In this document: positions 25,543-33,674 of the stretch, piece after piece
How the letters are laid out: every line of letters begins with the position of its first letter
How positions within the stretch are numbered: the first letter of the stretch is position 1
Assembly (NCBI GenBank): GCA_002319075.1
Contig: NVQB01000001.1
Coordinates: forward strand, 2,480,001 to 2,544,000
Direction of reading: 5' to 3'
Source: Sphingobacteriaceae bacterium
GTDB taxonomy: Bacteria > Bacteroidota > Bacteroidia > B-17B0 > Aurantibacillaceae
DNA: 64,000 nucleotides
Notes under the pieces: generated by a model
What the model saw: only the letters and a program-made list of their open reading frames with translations
The model's database searches: none
Told to the model about the DNA's origin: nothing
Program-made: the position numbers and the translations under genes

Positions 25543-26808
25543 TTAAGGATGCAAATTTACACTAAAACCCACGGATTTCAAATCTTCCCAGAACCTGGGA
25601 TAAGATTTAGCTACTACAGAAGAATCGTCCATCATAATTTCTTTAACCACCAGCGCTAAGGGAGCAAAGCTCATAGCCATTCTGTGGTCATTATAAGTAC
25701 GAATTAGTTGGGTGTTCGGATCAGTAAATTTGTTTTTTAATTCTTGTGGATCAGATTTTTTAAGACTTAGTGAGTCAGACGTTAGTTGTATTTGGGCTCC
25801 AAATTTTTCCAGTTCAGTTTTTAAAGCAAAAAGGCGATCTGTTTCCTTCACTTTTAATGTGCTTAAACCTGTGAGTTCAGCTCTTATACCTAAAGCGAAA
25901 CAGGTTACCGCCACAGTTTGAGCAATATCCGGGCAATTAGTAAAATCATAATAAAACTCTTTAGCAAGAACTGTTTCTGAAGAAAGAAGGATGGCGTTTT
26001 CTTTAAAAATAGTTTTTACACCGAGGTTTTTATAAAGTTCAGGAAGAATTGAATCGGCTTGCAGGCTTTTTGGATGAAAATAAGTTAGTTCAATTTTTGA
26101 ATCTGGCAACAAGGCACATATACTATACCAGTAGGAAGCTGAAGACCAGTCTGATTCTACGAAATACTGTGGCATAACTTTAGGTATATGATCAAAAGGA
26201 ATTACCTGGATGGTTTTTTCTTTCTGCGAGACCTGAATTCCGGTTTGTTTCAGGAGTTCAACTGTCATATCAATATAAGGTTGCGAAACCGTTTTTCCTT
26301 TCAGATTAAGCTTTAAGCCGTTCTTAAATTTGCAGGCTATTAAAAGAAGTGCTGAAATAAATTGACTGCTCACGCTGCTCTCGATTTCGATATCACCGCC
26401 GTTTAAAGTTTTTCCTTTTATAAGCAAGGGAGGATAATTCTCTTTTTCAAGATAGTTAATTTCAGCACCAAGTGTTCTAAGAGCAGTTACCAGTTCGCCA
26501 ATAGGCCGTTGTTTCATGCGCTCTGAACCAGTAAGCATCCATTCACCTGGAGTAACCGAAAGATAGGCGGTAAGAAAGCGCATGTCGGTGCCAGCATGAT
26601 GTATATCGATCGTAGCCTGATTTTGATCTTTGATTTGTTGAAGGGCTTTTTGCAGAAGTTGGGTATCTTCGGAAGTGGAAAGGTTTTCAACTGTCTGATC
26701 AGAATTTAAGAGCGCACTCAATACAAGGAGCCGGTTGCTGATACTTTTGGAGCCGGATAAGCTCAACGAAGTTTGTCCGATAGTGTTTGTGGCCTTAAGT
26801 CTGATCAC
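25543..26808 (-). CDS. aroA: 3-phosphoshikimate 1-carboxyvinyltransferase (EPSP synthase)
   Basis: Shikimate-pathway enzyme that joins phosphoenolpyruvate to shikimate-3-phosphate. The 421 residues carry the family motifs: LSGSKSISNRLLVLSAL at the N terminus, GTDMRFL, SSVSSQFISALLL, ESDWSSASYW, LKVKETDRL and NDHRMAMSF. It starts with GTG, and its start overlaps the aroB stop (GTGA), a mark of tight coupling. The Gly-rich PEP site differs from the commonest E. coli form, which may affect inhibitor sensitivity, but that cannot be judged from sequence alone. Confidence 0.95.
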   Translation of the reverse strand: MIRLKATNTIGQTSLSLSGSKSISNRLLVLSALLNSDQTVENLSTSEDTQLLQKALQQIKDQNQATIDIHHAGTDMRFLTAYLSVTPGEWMLTGSERMKQRPIGELVTALRTLGAEINYLEKENYPPLLIKGKTLNGGDIEIESSVSSQFISALLLIACKFKNGLKLNLKGKTVSQPYIDMTVELLKQTGIQVSQKEKTIQVIPFDHIPKVMPQYFVESDWSSASYWYSICALLPDSKIELTYFHPKSLQADSILPELYKNLGVKTIFKENAILLSSETVLAKEFYYDFTNCPDIAQTVAVTCFALGIRAELTGLSTLKVKETDRLFALKTELEKFGAQIQLTSDSLSLKKSDPQELKNKFTDPNTQLIRTYNDHRMAMSFAPLALVVKEIMMDDSSVVAKSYPRFWEDLKSVGFSVNLHP

Positions 26809-27863
26809 TTCCTTGAGAGTTTGATGTAGTACTCGAAAGATTTCTTAATCTGCGCTTCGGTGACTTCTACATTGATTTTGCAAGAGCCTATTTTATCGAT
26901 CAAAGCAAAACGAAATTTATTTTTCAGAGATTTTTTATCGTTTTTGATGTGAGTAAGAATACTTTGTAATGTGAGATCATGAATAGGTAACATCGTAAAA
27001 TGTTCCCGAAATAATGAAACTAGCTCTGTGAATTCTGTTTTGCCGAGAAGTTTCTTTTGAAAAGCGATATGACTCTCCAACATCATCCCTATAATAATGG
27101 CTTCACCATGCAGCAACTCGTTTTTGCTTCCTAACAAGAGGGCTTCAAGTGCATGGCCGATGGTATGCCCGAAATTTAAAATGTTACGGATGCCTCTATC
27201 AAATGGATCTTTTAAAACTAGTTTGTTTTTTAAGTCTATGCTCTTATTGCAGAGTGTTTGTGGATCGAGTCCTACTTTTAATTGCTGCCAGAATTTTTTG
27301 TCGCTAATTAATGCAATCTTGTAAATCTCGGCTAAACCATTCTGAAAATGGCGTTCAGATAACGTGTCAAGAAAATCTGTATATACAAAAACCGCTTTGG
27401 GTTGCGCAAAAGTTCCGATAACGTTTTTCAGATTCAGAAAGTCAATTCCGTTTTTTCCACCTACACTTGCATCGGCCATAGCTAAGAGTGAAGTGGGAAC
27501 ATTTATAAAGTCAATCCCTCTTTTATATACTGAAGCAGTAAAACCGCCGAGGTCGCTTACCACACCGCCACCTAAATTAATTAACAAAGAATTTCTGTCC
27601 GCGTTATTTTCGATCAAAGTCTGCCAGATATTTGCGCTAAACTCTAAAGATTTGCTTGTTTCTCCGGCCTCTATTTCAATAATTTCAGCCGGCGCTAATT
27701 TCGGGCAGGAAGTTATTAGCAGGGGGAGACAGTGCTGCAAAGTATTCTCATCGCATAGAATAAAATAAGAGGAATACGAGTTCTTTGCAAGAAAAGCGTT
27801 TAAAAACTTAAAAGTGTCTTTCCCTGTAAAGATGGAATAGCCATTCGATTTGATTACTGCCAT
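26805..27863 (-). CDS. aroB: 3-dehydroquinate synthase
   Basis: Second enzyme of the shikimate pathway; converts DAHP to 3-dehydroquinate using NAD+ and a divalent metal. Family marks are LLINLGGGVVSDLGGFTAS, KRGIDFINVPTSLLAMADAS, GGKNGIDF, the NGLAEIYK segment and NFGHTIGHALE with metal-binding histidines. An in-frame TTG is at 27869, but the ATG at 27863 is preferred. The 352-residue length is normal. It overlaps aroA by 4 bases and lies 12 bases after pabA. Confidence 0.94.
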   Translation of the reverse strand: MAVIKSNGYSIFTGKDTFKFLNAFLAKNSYSSYFILCDENTLQHCLPLLITSCPKLAPAEIIEIEAGETSKSLEFSANIWQTLIENNADRNSLLINLGGGVVSDLGGFTASVYKRGIDFINVPTSLLAMADASVGGKNGIDFLNLKNVIGTFAQPKAVFVYTDFLDTLSERHFQNGLAEIYKIALISDKKFWQQLKVGLDPQTLCNKSIDLKNKLVLKDPFDRGIRNILNFGHTIGHALEALLLGSKNELLHGEAIIIGMMLESHIAFQKKLLGKTEFTELVSLFREHFTMLPIHDLTLQSILTHIKNDKKSLKNKFRFALIDKIGSCKINVEVTEAQIKKSFEYYIKLSRK

Positions 27864-27875
27864 AAACAATCAAAA

Positions 27876-28448
27876 TTAATTATTTAAAGTTAACCAGTTC
27901 CGGATGATTATCTCACCGTATTCTGAAAGGATAGATTCGGGGTGAAATTGTACCCCGCGTACATCATAATGTTTGTGTTTTGCCGCCATAATAAGATTCT
28001 TTTCATCCACAGCTGTCACCAGAAGATCAGTACTTACTTTTGTTTCGTCGATTACCCAGGAATGATAACGCCCAACCTGGAAGGTGGGTGGACAATTATT
28101 AAAAAGTTGGTCAGGGTGCGTTAAAATAATTGGAGTTGCCATGCCATGCATAACCTGTGAAAGATTCCTTAATGGTGAATTGAATGTTTCGCCAATAGCT
28201 TGTAATCCTAAGCATACGCCGAAAATGGATTTACTCGCATGGTATCTTTTTAAAAGATCAGGCATAATGCCAGCCTCAGAGGGAAGTCCGGGGCCCGGTG
28301 ACAAAAGTATTTTAGAATACTGGTTTATTTGTTCCAGAGCGATTTCATCGTTTTTAATTACATCGAAAGAGATGTTGCTCACCTTCTCAATCAAGTGAAC
28401 AAGATTGTAGGTAAAACTATCGTAATTGTCAAGAACCAGCAATCGCAT
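27876..28448 (-). CDS. pabA: Aminodeoxychorismate/anthranilate synthase glutaminase subunit
   Basis: Class I glutamine amidotransferase of 190 residues that supplies ammonia to PabB or TrpE. Marks are VLDNYDSFTYNLVH at the N terminus, the oxyanion loop SPGPGLPSEAG, the nucleophile GVCLGLQAIG (Cys79) and GVQFHPESI with the catalytic His and Glu. PabA and TrpG cannot be separated by sequence reading alone, and no synthase large subunit lies in the window. The shikimate genes that follow fit either folate or tryptophan supply. Confidence 0.88.
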   Translation of the reverse strand: MRLLVLDNYDSFTYNLVHLIEKVSNISFDVIKNDEIALEQINQYSKILLSPGPGLPSEAGIMPDLLKRYHASKSIFGVCLGLQAIGETFNSPLRNLSQVMHGMATPIILTHPDQLFNNCPPTFQVGRYHSWVIDETKVSTDLLVTAVDEKNLIMAAKHKHYDVRGVQFHPESILSEYGEIIIRNWLTLNN

Positions 28449-28530
28449 CAGGCTTTAAAGGTAAGTATTTTAGAACTGTTAAGCAGTCAATTTTAAATCC
28501 AAAATAAAACCGATCTCGTAAATTTGGTTG

Positions 28531-29211
28531 ATGATTTTAATTAAAGGATTTTTATACACGACGGTTTCTATCGTCATTTTAGTATCGGCGCACTTTATGC
28601 AAAATTCAAAAATTATAACCTATCTCCCTTTGGGTGATTCTTATACCATTGGAACGGGCGCTTCGAAAGACGAGGCCTGGCCTGCTCTTTTAGCCGAACA
28701 TTTAAATGCAAATAAAATTCGCTGTAAGCTTTTGGCAAATCCTGCAAGAAATGGATTTACCACGCAGGATCTTATTGCAATTGAATTGCCCCAGGTGAAA
28801 CAGCTTAATCCTGATTTTGTAACGCTATTAATTGGCGTGAATGATTGGGTGCAGGGTGTGTCAAAAGCTAGTTTTACAAAAAACCTGGTTTTTATTTTAG
28901 ATGAAGTTGAACGACAAATACCGGATAGAAAGAAACTGCTGCTTGTAACCATTCCTGATTTTGGGGTAACACGTACTGGAAAAAATTATTCGGGCGGAAG
29001 AAATATCAGTGACGGAATTTCGGAGTTTAATACGGTGATAAAAGAAGAAGGAAGAAAAAGACACCTCACTGTGGTGGATATTTTTGAAATCTCAAAAAAA
29101 ATGGGAAGCGATAACTCTTTAGTAGCTGGTGATGGCTTACATCCTTCAGCGAAAGAATATGCTGTTTGGGAAACAATCATCTTTCCTGAGGCTTTAAGGC
29201 TTTTGAAGTAA
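28531..29211 (+). CDS. SGNH/GDSL-type hydrolase (lipase/esterase)
   Basis: Secreted or membrane-anchored esterase of 226 residues. A hydrophobic N-terminal segment (residues ~7-21) is followed by the SGNH blocks: GDS at 35-37 with catalytic Ser37 in PLGDSYTIG, the glycine of block II in NPARNG, GVNDW in block III and DGLHPSAKEY with the catalytic Asp-x-x-His pair. A TTG three bases upstream is in frame, but the ATG at 28531 is preferred. TAAATTTG lies just upstream at 28519-28526. The substrate is unknown. Confidence 0.85.
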   Translation: MILIKGFLYTTVSIVILVSAHFMQNSKIITYLPLGDSYTIGTGASKDEAWPALLAEHLNANKIRCKLLANPARNGFTTQDLIAIELPQVKQLNPDFVTLLIGVNDWVQGVSKASFTKNLVFILDEVERQIPDRKKLLLVTIPDFGVTRTGKNYSGGRNISDGISEFNTVIKEEGRKRHLTVVDIFEISKKMGSDNSLVAGDGLHPSAKEYAVWETIIFPEALRLLK

Positions 29212-29212
29212 C

Positions 29213-29235
29213 TTCTCGACTACGCTCGAAGTGGC
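29213..29235. repeat. Single unit of the TACGCTCGA repeat family
   Basis: TCTCGACTACGCTCGAAGTGGCA follows the SGNH hydrolase stop at once. It matches the first unit of the array behind tatA (CTCGACTACGCTCGA) and the core of the array behind pntB. It is one unit only, so it may represent an unexpanded ancestor of the arrays. Confidence 0.7.
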
Positions 29236-29270
29236 ATGGTGCAAGTCAGTTCCGGCGTGTTTGCGAACAT

Positions 29271-29306
29271 AAAAAAGGCGGTCTTTTCGGACCGCCTCAA
29301 ATTTTT
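29271..29306. terminator. Bidirectional intrinsic terminator
   Basis: AGGCGGTC (29276-29283), a six-base loop and GACCGCCT (29290-29297) form a perfect 8-bp stem. An A-run lies upstream and a T-run downstream, so the hairpin can end transcription on both strands. It sits between the convergent SGNH hydrolase and DUF3276 genes. Confidence 0.85.
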
Positions 29307-29315
29307 TCAAGCAAC

Positions 29316-29672
29316 TTATTTTCCAAGATCTTCGAAACTGATATCAGCTGAGTCTGTTTTTTCGCCAGATTCGTATTTGTCTCCGCCGCCTTCGTAGCTG
29401 GATTCTACTTCTGGAGCGTTTTCTTTAATGTGCGTAATAGCTTCATTCAAACCTTCAATAAATTTTTCGAAATCCTCTTTATATAAAAAGATCTTGTGTT
29501 TTTCGTAAGTAAATTTCCCATCGGTTCCAAAACGTTTTTTGCTTTCGGTAATGGTTAAGTAATAATCGTTACCGCGTGTACTTTTCACATCGAAAAAGTA
29601 AGTACGCTTTCCAGCTCTAACAGATTTTGAGAACAAATCGCCCCTATCATTTTTTTCAAGTTCTTCTGACAT
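29316..29672 (-). CDS. PUR-alpha-like DNA/RNA-binding protein (DUF3276)
   Basis: A 118-residue protein of the DUF3276/PUR family, related to eukaryotic PUR-alpha and the Borrelia BpuR protein that bind single-stranded nucleic acid. The PUR repeat is visible as SVRAGKRTYFFDVKSTRGNDYYLTITESKKRF, then KHKIFLYKEDFEKFIEGLNEAITHI. The C-terminal tail is acidic and Gly-rich. It is likely an abundant nucleic-acid-binding regulator; targets are unknown. Confidence 0.85.
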   Translation of the reverse strand: MSEELEKNDRGDLFSKSVRAGKRTYFFDVKSTRGNDYYLTITESKKRFGTDGKFTYEKHKIFLYKEDFEKFIEGLNEAITHIKENAPEVESSYEGGGDKYESGEKTDSADISFEDLGK

Positions 29673-29763
29673 AATTTTTAGTTTGAATTAAGCAAATATT
29701 AGAAAAATCTTCTGAGAATAGGCATGCTGTTAATAATTTAACGTTATTGTTAATAGTCATATA

Positions 29764-29797
29764 TGAAAAAAGCCGCTATTGAATAACAATAGCAGCC
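29764..29797 (-). terminator. Intrinsic terminator for the 29.8-30.3 kb lipoprotein gene
   Basis: GCTATTG (29775-29781) and CAATAGC (29787-29793) form a perfect 7-bp stem with a five-base loop. An A-run on its left becomes a U-run in minus-strand RNA, so it can terminate the lipoprotein gene whose stop is at 29822. Confidence 0.7.
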
Positions 29798-29821
29798 TAT
29801 ACAGCCAAAAAAGAAAAATGT

Positions 29822-30346
29822 TTAAGAATGTTCTTTTTTTAGTTCTTTAATGTTTTTTGCAGAGTCAAACATTTTTTGAATGGCATCTTTCCCTAAAGTC
29901 GGGGCTTCAGTATCGTGAATGTCTTCAAAGTTATAATCGCTGTTTCCTATTTTTTGATTCATTAAAAAATGAAATTGAGGTTGTTCTGCGATCTCGCTCT
30001 CCCACATGATAGCATTTGGTTCGTCGGCGATATAGTTTTTAAACTTGTTAACCTCGTCACCTTTAATGTCTTCTTTGCGCATAGCAATGTCGGCAGCTTG
30101 CTCGTTGATGCTAATAGCGAAACTCTTTCCTACTTTAATATCAAGCGCTCCGTTAGATTGTTCGATGATCTCCATTTTGTTCGCAATGGTATCTGGCACA
30201 AATATCGCGAAGGGTTTTCCGAAACGATTCAGGTCAAGCGTATTCATTCCTTGAGGAGCAACAATGTCTTCTTGTTTTTTTCCACCGCAGGAAACCAATG
30301 CAGCTATAAATGCAGCTGACAATACTGTGATAAGTGTTTTGTACAT
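29822..30346 (-). CDS. Hypothetical lipoprotein
   Basis: Not recognised; 174 residues. The signal sequence ends in a lipobox (ALVSC at residue 20), followed by GGKKQ, so an outer- or inner-membrane lipoprotein is predicted. The mature part has no cysteine motif. It has a repeated acidic pattern (NKMEIIEQSNGALDIKVGKSF, DEVNKFKNYIADEPNAIMWE) suggesting an alpha/beta domain. It is a single-gene unit with its own terminator. Confidence 0.6.
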   Translation of the reverse strand: MYKTLITVLSAAFIAALVSCGGKKQEDIVAPQGMNTLDLNRFGKPFAIFVPDTIANKMEIIEQSNGALDIKVGKSFAISINEQAADIAMRKEDIKGDEVNKFKNYIADEPNAIMWESEIAEQPQFHFLMNQKIGNSDYNFEDIHDTEAPTLGKDAIQKMFDSAKNIKELKKEHS

Positions 30347-30480
30347 GATGTTATTTTAAAATTAATGTTTACGACTGTATTTGATCATGTAAATATAAGA
30401 AACGAATTAAACCTGCTGAAGTATATGTGTTTTAAATCAAACACGCTGATGCGGAACTCTCTTAGTGAATACAAATAAAA

Positions 30481-30503
30481 AACCCTACTTGCGTAGGGAG
30501 TTT
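30481..30503 (-). terminator. Hairpin with A-tract, possible second terminator
   Basis: CCCTAC (30483-30488), TTGC and GTAGGG (30493-30498) form a perfect 6-bp stem flanked by an A-run on the left and TTTATT on the right. It lies 20 bases from the next hairpin; tandem hairpins may reinforce termination of the histone-like gene. Confidence 0.6.
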
Positions 30504-30512
30504 ATTGTAAAC

Positions 30513-30540
30513 AAAAAACCCCGCTAATGCGGGGCTTTTA
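30513..30540 (-). terminator. Intrinsic terminator directly after the histone-like gene
   Basis: CCCCGC (30519-30524), TAAT and GCGGGG (30529-30534) form a perfect 6-bp GC stem. The A-run at 30513-30518 becomes a U-run in minus-strand RNA, fitting termination of the gene whose stop is at 30541. Confidence 0.8.
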
Positions 30541-30660
30541 TTACTTTTTCTTAGCTGCTTTTTTTGCAGTTTTTTTAGCTGCTTTTTTTGGAGCTGCTTT
30601 TTTTGTTGCTTTCTTAGCTGCTTTTTTAGGAGCTGCTTTTTTTGCTGCTTTTTTTGCCAT
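30541..30660 (-). CDS. Histone H1-like Lys/Ala-rich DNA-binding peptide
   Basis: ATG at 30658-30660 to TAA at 30541-30543 encodes 39 residues composed almost only of Lys and Ala in AAKKAA-type repeats with two APKKAA segments and two threonines. There is no other domain. Such tails resemble the C-terminal domain of histone H1 and of bacterial Hc1/AlgP-like proteins, which bind DNA through positive charge. Its own terminators follow directly, so it is expressed as a unit. The 281-base interval upstream (30661-30941) is AT-rich and shows nothing else I can support. Confidence 0.8.
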   Translation of the reverse strand: MAKKAAKKAAPKKAAKKATKKAAPKKAAKKTAKKAAKKK

Positions 30661-30941
30661 GGTTTCTTGTTTTTGAGATTTGTTGATACGAAGTAAATAA
30701 ATTTTTGAGTGTTATCTAATTATTAAGTGATTATTTTTTCAACATTGATTTGTTGAAATTGTTAATAGCGTAAATTCCGCCGACGTTATTTTCTCACAGT
30801 CTTGTCATTCAAAGCTTCAGTTTTTTTTTGAATGGTCTGTAAGTATTGATTTTAAAGGGCTTTTCGGGAGAGTGATTTTAATTTATTTTTTTAAACGCCT
30901 AAATTTGAAAAAAACGAAGCCGAAAAAATAAAATGAGCGAA

Positions 30942-32579
30942 TTACTCTTTAATCAAAATTTCTTCTTCAATTTCCCAATCTGATAAAACTTTTAGTTGTT
31001 TTGAATTAATAATGACCTTTTCGGGTTGTTGTTTGCGAAGAATATTACCACTGTCCCATTTTTTATTTTTATTGTCGTCAAAAATAATTTTTGTTGTGTA
31101 TACAGCGGGCAAAACATCAATAAATTCAAGTGTTACAGCGTTACTATCAGAAAGTGAAAGAGCTACTGTTTGTTCTCTTACAACTTTTTCCTGCTCATTT
31201 ATAAGTTGAACTACATAATCTTGTTTTTGATCAAAAAGAAGTTTAAGGGTCAGTTTTCCGAATTCGATTTTGCTTTGCGTTGTAAAATTGACCATGCTGC
31301 TATCGTTTGTTATTTGTTTGAGATCAAAAAACGCACTCGTATCAACTTTGAGTGTATAACTGACTCCTTCTTTTAATTTGTGATCGATTTCATACACCGT
31401 AATGCCTGTCCAGCGGCCTTTTACGGGCACTTCGCTTATTAGTGAATCTTCTTTGCTGCTGAATTTGATTTTACTGAGATCACTTCGCGTGGTATCCATC
31501 CAGGTTAAAAAATTAAATCTTAATTTGTCATATAAGGCCAGTTTATTACCAATGGTATTTATCGTATAGGCTTTTAATTTTCTTTTCGCACTTAATCTTG
31601 GTAAAGTTAGCTTTAGAGTATCCGTTTTATTTATGCTGAGGTTTTCGAGTACTATTCCCAGGGTGTCAGTGGCATTTTTATAATAGAATGAAACCGTGTC
31701 TTTCTCTTGTCCCACGCTGGTTTCGGAAAGATTGCTCAGGTCGGCTGGTTTTAAAGAGCTTAATTGCACCTTTGCTTTTTTATTCAGAACAATCTGGCTA
31801 AATCCGTAGTAAGGACTGAGTGTTTTTTTGATAAAGGACTTTGAAGCTTCTTCCTGGAAAAGTTTTAAACGAATAGTGGTATCTGAAATTAATTTCAGGC
31901 TTGAACCCAAAAAAGCTATTCGCTCAGCGTCACCGTCGTAAAGATTGTTTTTATTTTTATCTGCGAAAGCGTAAAGCAAAAAAGATCTGTAAGGTAGGTT
32001 GGTAATCGAAAAAGCCCCGTTATCGCTGCTTCGTGCAATGTAATCAGGTTCTGTTTTGTAAGGAAGACTGTCGTTTGCTTTTTCGGAGTTGTAAAGTGCG
32101 ATCAAAACGTCTGAAACGGGTTTATTTGTAAAAGCGTCAATAACATCACCTTTAATTTTTAATGTATCGATAAAAGTGCCGGTTGAAAAAACATATTCAA
32201 AATCTTGAATTGAATTGGATTCGTTCATATCGGCAATGGCTTTGCCGAAGTAGATGCGGTATGTAGTATTGGGTGCAAGTTCTTCTTTTTTAAGTTTCAC
32301 CAGAATTTTCTTCCCGTCTGCACTTATATCGGGAGTGCTTTTTAAACGTGGGGTTACGATTAACTGATTGGTGAGATCTTTTACCTGCACAAATTCATCA
32401 AACCTAAGCGTGATGACTTCTGAATTAAAATTCGTTGTCTTAGCCGCAGGAACAGCTTCCAGCATTTTTGGGGGAGCTTCGTCTCTTTTACCACCGCTTA
32501 ACGGAACTACCTGAGCGCAGCGCACAATCACTAAAATTAAGCTAAAAACAAAAAGTATTTGTAGTACTTGCCTGGTCAT
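30942..32579 (-). CDS. Ig-like domain-containing lipoprotein
   Basis: A 545-residue lipoprotein. The signal sequence ends with Cys21 (VRC-AQVVPLSGGKRDE), the usual start of this Bacteroidota family. An Ig-like domain of the SbsA type follows (about 40-135: VITLRFDEFVQVKDL, LAPNTTYRIYFGKAIADMNE). A second domain (about 140-230) resembles a carboxypeptidase-regulatory-like fold (IKGDVIDAFTNKPVSDVLIALYN and an FADKNKNNLYDGD calcium-like loop). The remaining ~300 residues are beta-rich and unassigned. Surface exposure is likely but not shown. Confidence 0.8.
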   Translation of the reverse strand: MTRQVLQILFVFSLILVIVRCAQVVPLSGGKRDEAPPKMLEAVPAAKTTNFNSEVITLRFDEFVQVKDLTNQLIVTPRLKSTPDISADGKKILVKLKKEELAPNTTYRIYFGKAIADMNESNSIQDFEYVFSTGTFIDTLKIKGDVIDAFTNKPVSDVLIALYNSEKANDSLPYKTEPDYIARSSDNGAFSITNLPYRSFLLYAFADKNKNNLYDGDAERIAFLGSSLKLISDTTIRLKLFQEEASKSFIKKTLSPYYGFSQIVLNKKAKVQLSSLKPADLSNLSETSVGQEKDTVSFYYKNATDTLGIVLENLSINKTDTLKLTLPRLSAKRKLKAYTINTIGNKLALYDKLRFNFLTWMDTTRSDLSKIKFSSKEDSLISEVPVKGRWTGITVYEIDHKLKEGVSYTLKVDTSAFFDLKQITNDSSMVNFTTQSKIEFGKLTLKLLFDQKQDYVVQLINEQEKVVREQTVALSLSDSNAVTLEFIDVLPAVYTTKIIFDDNKNKKWDSGNILRKQQPEKVIINSKQLKVLSDWEIEEEILIKE

Positions 32580-32591
32580 TGATTAACTTTG
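32558..32591 (+). promoter_or_regulatory. Candidate Bacteroidota -33/-7 promoter for the radical SAM gene
   Basis: TTTG (32558-32561) and TAACTTTG (32584-32591, matching TAnnTTTG) lie 22 bases apart upstream of the plus-strand radical SAM gene at 32661. The spacing is near the 19-21 base norm. The -33 box overlaps the 5' end of the divergent lipoprotein gene. Confidence 0.4.
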
Positions 32592-32660
32592 TAAAAGTAA
32601 TGACAATAGTTGAGATAGCCCTTAGGTTTAGCTTTCTTTACGATTTTAAAATTTAAGCGT

Positions 32661-33674
32661 TTGCCAGACTATTATATAGGTATATTAAAAAAGCTAAGCT
32701 TGGCAAAATGTTTTAATTTTTTAAAACTGTTTGCAGGATTTCATTATTCACGACTTATTGGCCAGCCCAAGCAATTCGGACTTCCCGTTTTTGTGAGTAT
32801 AGAACCCACCACCAGTTGCAATCTAAGATGTCCACAGTGTCCGAGCGGTTTGCGTGAGTTTACGCGTCCAACCGGAATGCTGCAAAATCAGCTTTTCGAA
32901 AAGATCATCCTTCAGCTTAAAAAACACTTGCATAGCCTGACTTTTTATTTCCAGGGCGAACCTTATCTCAATCCTGATTTTTTAAAAATGGTTTCTTTTG
33001 CCAATGAGAATAATATTTACACCATCACAAGCACCAATGCTCATTATCTTACTGAAGAAAACGCTAAACAAACAGTAAAAAGTAAGTTAGATAAGCTTGT
33101 GATATCTGTGGATGGCATTACCCAGGAGGTTTATCAGCAATACCGCATTGGCGGCAAACTTGATAAAGTTATTGAGGGTACAAAAGAAATTTTAAAACAG
33201 AAGAAAGCATTAAAGAGTAAAACACCACATGTTGTTTGGCAATTTGTTGTTTTTAAACCGAACCAGGGGCAAATTGAAGCGGTAAAAAAATTAGGAAGGG
33301 AACTGGGCGTAGATGAGGTGAAAATTAAAACCGCCCAGATTTATGATTTTGAAAATGGACACGATCTTATTCCGGAATTGGATGCCTATTCGCGTTACAA
33401 AAAGAATGAGTCGGGAAACTTTGAAATTAAAAATAAATTATTGAACCAATGCTGGCGTATGTGGCAGGGCTGCGTAATAACCTGGGATGGAAAAATTGTG
33501 CCTTGTTGTTTTGATAAAGATGCCAAGTATAAGTTGGGGAATCTGGAATCTGACTCTTTCGAAAAAATATGGTTTTCTGATTCTTACAACAATTTCAGAA
33601 GATCGGTTCTAAGAAGCAGGAATCAAATTGATATTTGTACGAATTGTACGGAAGGTACGAAGGTTTGGTCTTAG
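32661..33674 (+). CDS. Radical SAM/SPASM domain protein
   Basis: A 337-residue radical SAM protein. The cluster motif is CNLRCPQC (Cys53, 57, 60) in SIEPTTSCNLRCPQCPSGLRE. SAM-binding strands follow (TFYFQGEPYLNPDF, ITSTNAHYLTEENAK). The C-terminal SPASM domain has cysteines in CWRMWQGC, VPCCFDKD and CTNCTEG, for auxiliary iron-sulfur clusters. SPASM enzymes modify peptides or other substrates; no precursor peptide is seen nearby. The start is TTG at 32661. The last 97 bases are the first copy of a 214-bp tandem repeat, so the 3' end has been amplified downstream. Confidence 0.88.
   Translation: MPDYYIGILKKLSLAKCFNFLKLFAGFHYSRLIGQPKQFGLPVFVSIEPTTSCNLRCPQCPSGLREFTRPTGMLQNQLFEKIILQLKKHLHSLTFYFQGEPYLNPDFLKMVSFANENNIYTITSTNAHYLTEENAKQTVKSKLDKLVISVDGITQEVYQQYRIGGKLDKVIEGTKEILKQKKALKSKTPHVVWQFVVFKPNQGQIEAVKKLGRELGVDEVKIKTAQIYDFENGHDLIPELDAYSRYKKNESGNFEIKNKLLNQCWRMWQGCVITWDGKIVPCCFDKDAKYKLGNLESDSFEKIWFSDSYNNFRRSVLRSRNQIDICTNCTEGTKVWS

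Noticed and set aside
27876-28448. Assignment of the glutaminase subunit as TrpG
   Set aside because: No trpE, trpD or other trp gene is nearby; PabA is used as the provisional name, but the two cannot be separated by reading alone.
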